This document shows positions 33,906 through 38,391 of a DNA stretch of 38,391 bases, one piece after another (position 1 is the stretch's first letter; each line of letters starts with the position of its first letter). The stretch is from an uncultured Oxalobacteraceae bacterium (GTDB lineage Bacteria; Pseudomonadota; Gammaproteobacteria; Burkholderiales; Burkholderiaceae_D). Under the pieces are notes generated by a model that saw nothing but the letters and a program-made list of their open reading frames with translations, was not told the DNA's origin and searched no databases. The position numbers were made by a program, and so were the translations under genes. The DNA is taken from contig CALKVB010000014.1 in the NCBI GenBank assembly GCA_937996605.1, positions 1 through 38,391 of the forward strand, read 5' to 3'.

Positions 33906-34451
33906 TTAAGCTGCTTTTGCGTTCACCACAGGGAAATCGATATCAGTTTGCGCCACGTTATTGATGTAGTTAGTCAACACATTGACAGCCACATTCGCCA
34001 CGATTTCGATCACCGCAGCTTCATCGAAGCCGGCTTGGCGCAAAGCGGCTAACTCGGTATCGCTGACGCGGCCACGAGATTGTGCCACACGCAAAGCAAA
34101 CTGCAATGCGGCTTCTGTGCGTGGGTCTTCAGAGCGAGCACCGCGCGCTGCATTGATTTCTGCATCGCTGATTTTGGCGACATTACGACCCAAGAAATCA
34201 TGGGCAGACAAGCAGTAATCGCAAGCGTTGTATTCAGCGATTGCCAAGGCAATGCGCTCACGCAGTTGCACGTTCAAACTACCTTTTGCCAGCGCGCCGT
34301 TGAGCGATAAGTAGCCTTCCAAGGCGGCTGGGCTATGGCCCACCAGTTTCATCAAATTAGGAGTAACGCCTAATTGCTTTTGCACTGCTGCAAGCAAAGG
34401 TTTAGAGGATTCGACAGATTGTTCAACGCTAGGGATAGAGATACGGGACAT
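33906..34451 (-). CDS. AhpD-like / carboxymuconolactone decarboxylase family protein
   Basis: 181 residues. The AhpD-like core has RERIALAIAEYNACDYCLSAHDFLGR with the redox motif CDYC and the following His, and a C-terminal NVAVNVLTNYINNVAQTDIDFP, typical of the larger peroxidase-related members. Such proteins are thiol peroxidases or of unknown role. AGGAAA lies before the start codon. It is probably monocistronic: 550 bp without a gene lie upstream, and the CZB gene is 120 bp downstream. Confidence 0.88.
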   Translation of the reverse strand: MSRISIPSVEQSVESSKPLLAAVQKQLGVTPNLMKLVGHSPAALEGYLSLNGALAKGSLNVQLRERIALAIAEYNACDYCLSAHDFLGRNVAKISDAEINAARGARSEDPRTEAALQFALRVAQSRGRVSDTELAALRQAGFDEAAVIEIVANVAVNVLTNYINNVAQTDIDFPVVNAKAA

Positions 34452-34998
34452 GGTAATTTCCTTTAAATAGGCTAAGTTTCAAAATGGTCCATCTTGTATA
34501 TCGCTGCGTTTCCAGCGAATGGATACACTATATTTACTTTGCCCAAGATAGAGAATCCCCTAAAAAACGAATTAACTATTCCACTTTTCGGAATAATCAA
34601 GGCTAAACTCCACTGTCGCTCTCGATATCTTTGCCTAGGAATTGTGCGACAAGCTGAATGCTGAATGCTTATTGCTTATTGCTGATATAGCTGATCTGAC
34701 GAAAGGGTCGCGGAAGACAAGTACAAGCCCGCCGCAATCATCGACCATTCACATGAAAAGAGTACGAAGCAAAGCAAGCTGAATCGGGGCCGAACAAATG
34801 CGGCGCAAGCCGACGCAGGTTCTCTTGCTACGGCTGCGGCGAATATTAACGCAAGGCTAAAGTGAAGCAGTTTGATTCGATATTATCGAGCGAGCAACGG
34901 CTGTGGGCGAAAGTTGTGTTGACTTTGCGAGTCGACCGATCTTCGCGTACCAAGCGGCATTTTCTTCTCGATGCGGCTACTAAAAAGCCAAAACCCGC
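34452..34998. other. Gene-free stretch between AhpD-like gene and chemoreceptor
   Basis: No credible ORF. At 34653-34690 there is a run of 7-bp units (CTGAATG twice, CTTATTG twice, then CTGATAT). I saw no clear terminator for the chemoreceptor and no promoter I could defend. Confidence 0.45.
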
Positions 34999-36549
34999 TC
35001 AAAGTTTAAATAAGTTGACCTGATGCGCCAGATTGTTCGCCTCTTGATGTAAAGCGTTTGCTGCAGCGGCCGATTCTTCCACCAAGGCGACGTTTTGTTG
35101 TGCGCCGTTTTCCATCAAAACGATAGCTTGGTTGGCTTGATGTATACCCAAACTTTGCTCTTCGCTGGCCCTTGCGATTTCTTCCATAATCTGTGACACA
35201 CGCGCCACGCTCTCTACGATTTCGTGCATTGTCTCGCCAGCCGCAGCCACCAATTTTTCGCCCGCGCTCACTTCATTCACAGACTCGGTGATTAACTCTT
35301 TAATTTCCCTCGCGGCGGCTGCCGAGCGCTGCGCCAAACCGCGAACTTCAGATGCGACCACAGCAAAGCCTCGCCCTTGTTCACCCGCTCTCGCAGCTTC
35401 AACTGCCGCATTTAACGCCAGGATATTCGTTTGAAACGCGATGCCGTCAATCACGCTAATAATGTCAACGATACGTTTCGACGAGGCATTGATCGAGCTC
35501 ATCGTATCGACCACTTTTCCAACTACGTCGCCGCCCCGCACTGCGACATCCGAAGCCGCCATCACCAGGGTATTGGCTTGCTTGGCATTTGCTGCGTTAT
35601 TCGCGACCGTGCCACTCAGTTGTTCCATCGCAGAAGCATTCTCTTGTATTGCGCTAGCCTGATCTTCAGTTCGCCCCGACAACTCCATATTGCCAGCAGC
35701 GATTTGCCCTGAATTGGTCGCGATGATATCGCTAGAGGTACGAATCGAACTCACAATTTTGTGTAGCTTTTGAATGAACAAATTTAGCGAATCAGAGATT
35801 TTTCCGAAGTCGCTACCGAGTGGAGGTAATTGATGGCTTAAATCGCCTTCGCCTTGTCCCAAATCATCTAAGGCTGAAAGTATATGCTGCAGAGGTTGAT
35901 TGATACTACGAGTTACGTAAATTGCGAGGCAGGTCGACAAAAAGAAAACCAAAAGACCGAGCCAAATGCTAGTGGAGATCAACACGTTGGCCTCTTGTGA
36001 TGCCTTCTCAGTGCTATCACTCACTTGCTTTAACTGGCCATCAATAAAGGGCTTCAGGCTGGCCTGCAACTCCAAACTCGACTTATCAAATTGCGGCATC
36101 ATGGCATTACCCATTTCAGCACCGCCTTCAACATAGGCTGCCGCTAACTTTTTTCCTTGCAAATAAAATCGTTCCGCTTTAGCGCGAATTTCGATTAAGG
36201 TATTTAACTGCGCTTTATCCGATTTCAGTTCATAATATTTTTGGAACTGATCGACACCCGCCAGAAACGCCTTGTAATTTACTTCCGCTTCTTTCCACCC
36301 ATCGTCAAGGCCATCTTTACCTTGGGTGGCGGAGACGTCAGTCAAATACTGTTGCACTTGTGTGATGTCTTGCGCCATATCTTTCGCTATCAACGCATAC
36401 ACCACGCTCTCTTTTTCAATCTGAAAAATCTGGCCCTTGATTTCTTTTAAACCTGAATAAAGAAACAGCACAAACGCGCCAAAAAATACAATCGGCACCG
36501 ACATACCGAAAATAATCTTAAATCGCACTGAGAGATTGTTAAGGGACAT
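34999..36549 (-). CDS. Methyl-accepting chemotaxis protein
   Basis: 516 residues from ATG at 36549 (GGAG six bases upstream; a TTG at 36561 is less likely). Layout: TM1 about 12-32, a periplasmic four-helix-bundle sensor of about 150 residues, TM2 about 190-210, HAMP, then a long cytoplasmic signalling domain. The hairpin tip is IDGIAFQTNILALNAAVEAA with AGEQGRGFAVVASEVRGLAQ, which binds CheA/CheW. There is no C-terminal pentapeptide for CheR/CheB docking (it ends NLFKL). The ligand is unknown. It stands alone, without chemotaxis genes in the window. Confidence 0.95.
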   Translation of the reverse strand: MSLNNLSVRFKIIFGMSVPIVFFGAFVLFLYSGLKEIKGQIFQIEKESVVYALIAKDMAQDITQVQQYLTDVSATQGKDGLDDGWKEAEVNYKAFLAGVDQFQKYYELKSDKAQLNTLIEIRAKAERFYLQGKKLAAAYVEGGAEMGNAMMPQFDKSSLELQASLKPFIDGQLKQVSDSTEKASQEANVLISTSIWLGLLVFFLSTCLAIYVTRSINQPLQHILSALDDLGQGEGDLSHQLPPLGSDFGKISDSLNLFIQKLHKIVSSIRTSSDIIATNSGQIAAGNMELSGRTEDQASAIQENASAMEQLSGTVANNAANAKQANTLVMAASDVAVRGGDVVGKVVDTMSSINASSKRIVDIISVIDGIAFQTNILALNAAVEAARAGEQGRGFAVVASEVRGLAQRSAAAAREIKELITESVNEVSAGEKLVAAAGETMHEIVESVARVSQIMEEIARASEEQSLGIHQANQAIVLMENGAQQNVALVEESAAAANALHQEANNLAHQVNLFKL

Positions 36550-36561
36550 GAAATACTCCAA

Positions 36562-36888
36562 AATTCATGGTGCAGCAAAAAGGAACTCGCCCAAGGAAGA
36601 GCCTCTACTTTTTAACTGCAGATGGGATAGCAAAACACATCAAGTAGTATGCCATTTATTACCTGTAAGAAATGTATTTTCAATATGCGCAGTCTCAAAA
36701 ATACATCGAAATGAACCAATTTTTGTTAAACATTGTTGAATTATTGAGGGCCAAACGTGAAGCCTTATTCGATGACAAAGTTTGATACCAACGATCGGAT
36801 CTTCGTAGATTAAGCTATTCGCAGCTGACAAATAGATTTACTCCCTGCGATGCATACGATGGATCAATAAGGTTTCTTCGACACCGAA
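36562..36888. other. Gene-free stretch upstream of the chemoreceptor
   Basis: AT-rich. It contains the chemoreceptor promoter region by position, but no element I can name. Confidence 0.4.
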
Positions 36889-36894
36889 TTGAGA

Positions 36895-37212
36895 ATGAGG
36901 CTTGACGCTGAAGGTCATTGCGCAGTCTCATGCATCATTCAGTCTAAGGCGTTGATCTGGTGCTGGGACACAATTGATCAACTCATCACCACCTTGAGTG
37001 ATCGAGGTGATCAGCATGATCGACAAGGATATGGGACTCAAATATTTAAAGGCAGACGTGTCATTCATGAAGTCGGTCACACCTATTTTCCTAGGTTAGT
37101 GAATTCGTACGAGCGTCAGTGGTGTTGGATGGATGAAGTCTTCAATTCTGTTTTACAGAGCCTAGCGGAGCAAACCTGGGAAAGAAATTTTCCTAGATTA
37201 CGGAAGGATTGA
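36895..37212 (+). CDS. Doubtful hypothetical ORF
   Basis: 105 residues from ATG at 36895, with no Shine-Dalgarno. The second half (GRRVIHEVGHTYFPRLVNSY, then WCWMDEVFNSVLQSL) looks protein-like and has several Trp, but no family was recognised. It could be a remnant of a larger gene. It is isolated: the chemoreceptor diverges on the left, and 295 bp separate it from the next plus-strand gene. Confidence 0.3.
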   Translation: MRLDAEGHCAVSCIIQSKALIWCWDTIDQLITTLSDRGDQHDRQGYGTQIFKGRRVIHEVGHTYFPRLVNSYERQWCWMDEVFNSVLQSLAEQTWERNFPRLRKD

Positions 37213-37318
37213 CGGTGTTATGAATTGTACCAATCGTATGACCCAATTATGACGAAGAAAATTTGCCAGGCTGATTACCTGATATTTGCTAGGCACACAC
37301 TACCAATGAAGCGCATAG

Positions 37319-37341
37319 AAAAAAGAGGGTGTATCCCTCTT
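37319..37341 (-). terminator. Orphan intrinsic-terminator-like hairpin
   Basis: On the minus strand AGAGGG-N5-CCCTCT is followed by six T. No minus-strand gene lies upstream before 38115, so its purpose is unclear. Confidence 0.4.
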
Positions 37342-37507
37342 AACAAATTCTGTTAGTCTCTGGGCCGCAGAAAATTCAATCTCACTAATCCTAAAGACAG
37401 ATGCGATAATACGGCTGGCGCTGCACATCTGTATCAAAAACCTATGTTAAATAACGAGCGGTGCCATCCCTTAAGACTAAGTAATGACTAAGTAATCGGA
37501 ATCCACT

Positions 37508-37978
37508 ATGAGCTCCACAACAATGCAACGAAGCGATTGGTCCACCTTTGAACAAGCAGCACCGAGTGTTATCGCTGCACTAGCCATGCTCGGTAAAGCG
37601 GTGGACGATTCCGGCCTAGACAAACAACTTACTGAATTAATCAAGCTGCGTGCATCTCAACTAAACGGATGCGCCTTTTGCCTGCAATACCATCTGAATC
37701 TCGCACGCAAGCTCGGGATGGAGCAGGCAAAAGTCGATCTGGTGGCAACCTGGCGAGACGCAGGAATTTTTTCAGCGCGAGAACGTGCTGCATTAGCCTG
37801 GACCGAAGCACTTACCTTAATGGCGCAACAGCACATTTCAGACACACTCTACGCACAGCTAGGGGAAGAATTCTCAAATACAGAAATCAGCTTCTTGACT
37901 GCTGCGGTCGGTGCGATCAATGCATGGAATCGCATCGCTGGCGCGCTGCAATTTCCGCCTCCTATCCCCAAAAAATAA
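37508..37978 (+). CDS. AhpD-like / carboxymuconolactone decarboxylase family protein
   Basis: 156 residues, the common length of small AhpD-like proteins. LTELIKLRASQLNGCAFCLQYH carries the CxxC-x3-H redox site (CAFC, His), followed by ALAWTEALTLMA and a C-terminal AVGAINAWNRIAG, both usual in the family. The likely role is thiol-dependent peroxidase or reductase activity; the partner is unknown. It is different in length and sequence from the AhpD-like protein at 33906-34451, so not a recent duplicate. It is a single plus-strand gene, converging on the truncated gene at the right edge. Confidence 0.9.
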   Translation: MSSTTMQRSDWSTFEQAAPSVIAALAMLGKAVDDSGLDKQLTELIKLRASQLNGCAFCLQYHLNLARKLGMEQAKVDLVATWRDAGIFSARERAALAWTEALTLMAQQHISDTLYAQLGEEFSNTEISFLTAAVGAINAWNRIAGALQFPPPIPKK

Positions 37979-38114
37979 ACAATACAGTTTTTAGTTTTTG
38001 ACGCGGGCTCGAACTTTCCACACGTATGTTCTCCTATCCTCGTCAGAAGATCACGAGAAGGCATACACGGCAGAATTAAAAGGTGCTTGGCTTAGCTTTG
38101 AGGATCTAAATTAA

Positions 38115-38391
38115 TCAACGCTTTGCCGATCGAAGAGCTTTGACAATAGGCAGATTCTGTTTACTCAACTCACCCGTACCGCTGCAGACGTTCTCGGCGA
38201 TTACGTCGCCGCGCAAATTCTTACCATTCTGTGACGCCACAATGAGGTAATTAGAGCCCACGTTCCAATAACTGCCAAGACAATGACAAGCATCTTCCGA
38301 AACAACTTCAACTCTAGATGGAACGCGGCCTAGCAGGTGTTCGGTTACTTCAGCGGTCACAAGCTTTCCACCGCATTTTGGTGCGCGATCG
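38115..38391 (-). CDS. C-terminal part of a secreted NTR/TIMP-like protein (5' end beyond window)
   Basis: The frame is open across the right edge: 92 residues up to the stop at 38115, beginning DRAPKCGGK. The first visible in-frame start (GTG at 38360) is not the real one. The pattern of Cys and the core CHCLGSYWNVGSNYLIVAS ... NVCSGTGELS recalls the TIMP/NTR-like domain of small exported bacterial proteins (Cys-x-F/W-xx-Gxx-YLV, then a Cys followed by a Thr-rich end). These are secreted and of unknown function. Certainty about the family is limited because the N-terminal half is missing. Confidence 0.6.
   Translation of the reverse strand, partial: DRAPKCGGKLVTAEVTEHLLGRVPSRVEVVSEDACHCLGSYWNVGSNYLIVASQNGKNLRGDVIAENVCSGTGELSKQNLPIVKALRSAKR

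Overview
The window looks like chromosomal DNA of a Gram-negative betaproteobacterium (Burkholderiales, possibly Oxalobacteraceae such as Undibacterium). The signs are a 1588-residue NAD-glutamate dehydrogenase, two Oar-type TonB-dependent receptors, a LytS/LytTR sensory cluster, a methyl-accepting chemotaxis protein, AhpD-like proteins and moderate GC. The family-level assignment is inference. No rRNA, tRNA or CRISPR array was seen. Most genes are on the minus strand.

Left part (1-7 kb): a STAND/NACHT-like NTPase runs off the left edge, preceded on the same strand by gdhB with its own intrinsic terminator. Between 6.9 and 7.9 kb there is no convincing gene, only a REP-like hairpin, a terminator and three tandem palindromic repeats.

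Sensory and receptor block (7.9-19.6 kb): two paralogous TonB-dependent receptors, a TfoX C-terminal-like protein, a small basic protein and a LytTR response regulator with two LytS-type kinases. One kinase has every catalytic motif; the other has lost the phospho-acceptor His, the N box and the G box. Three intergenic loci carry an identical four-part direct repeat (GGGAT-N16-GTGAYGA-N13-GGGAT-N16-GTGAYGA, half-site spacing exactly 21/20/21 bp). They lie upstream of receptor 1, receptor 2 and the small basic gene, and a single pair with 21-bp spacing lies upstream of the kinase operon. Direct repeats two helical turns apart are the architecture LytTR regulators bind, so I propose a local LytTR regulon: two kinases and a regulator controlling two outer-membrane receptors, a small basic protein and themselves.

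19.6-24.2 kb: a secreted S15/CocE-type peptidase or hydrolase, and divergently a membrane-anchored protein fusing a six-bladed NHL propeller to an M23-type metallopeptidase domain and an Ig-like tail. An octanucleotide repeat (7.5 copies) lies between them.

24.2-33.4 kb: about sixteen small, functionally unrelated genes, all on the minus strand (zinc ribbons, CrtO-like membrane protein, lipoprotein, DUF7000-like protein, LOG-like protein, GNAT enzymes, serine hydrolase, PdxH-like oxidase). At several junctions there are imperfect palindromes with integron attC features: terminal RYYYAAC/GTTRRRY-like boxes, and inner arms that pair except for one extrahelical base. No integrase is in the window. 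I read this as an integron gene-cassette cluster without integrase (CALIN-like).

33.4-38.4 kb: a stand-alone CZB-domain protein, an AhpD-like protein, a chemoreceptor, a weak ORF, a second AhpD-like protein and the C-terminal end of a secreted NTR/TIMP-like protein cut by the right edge.
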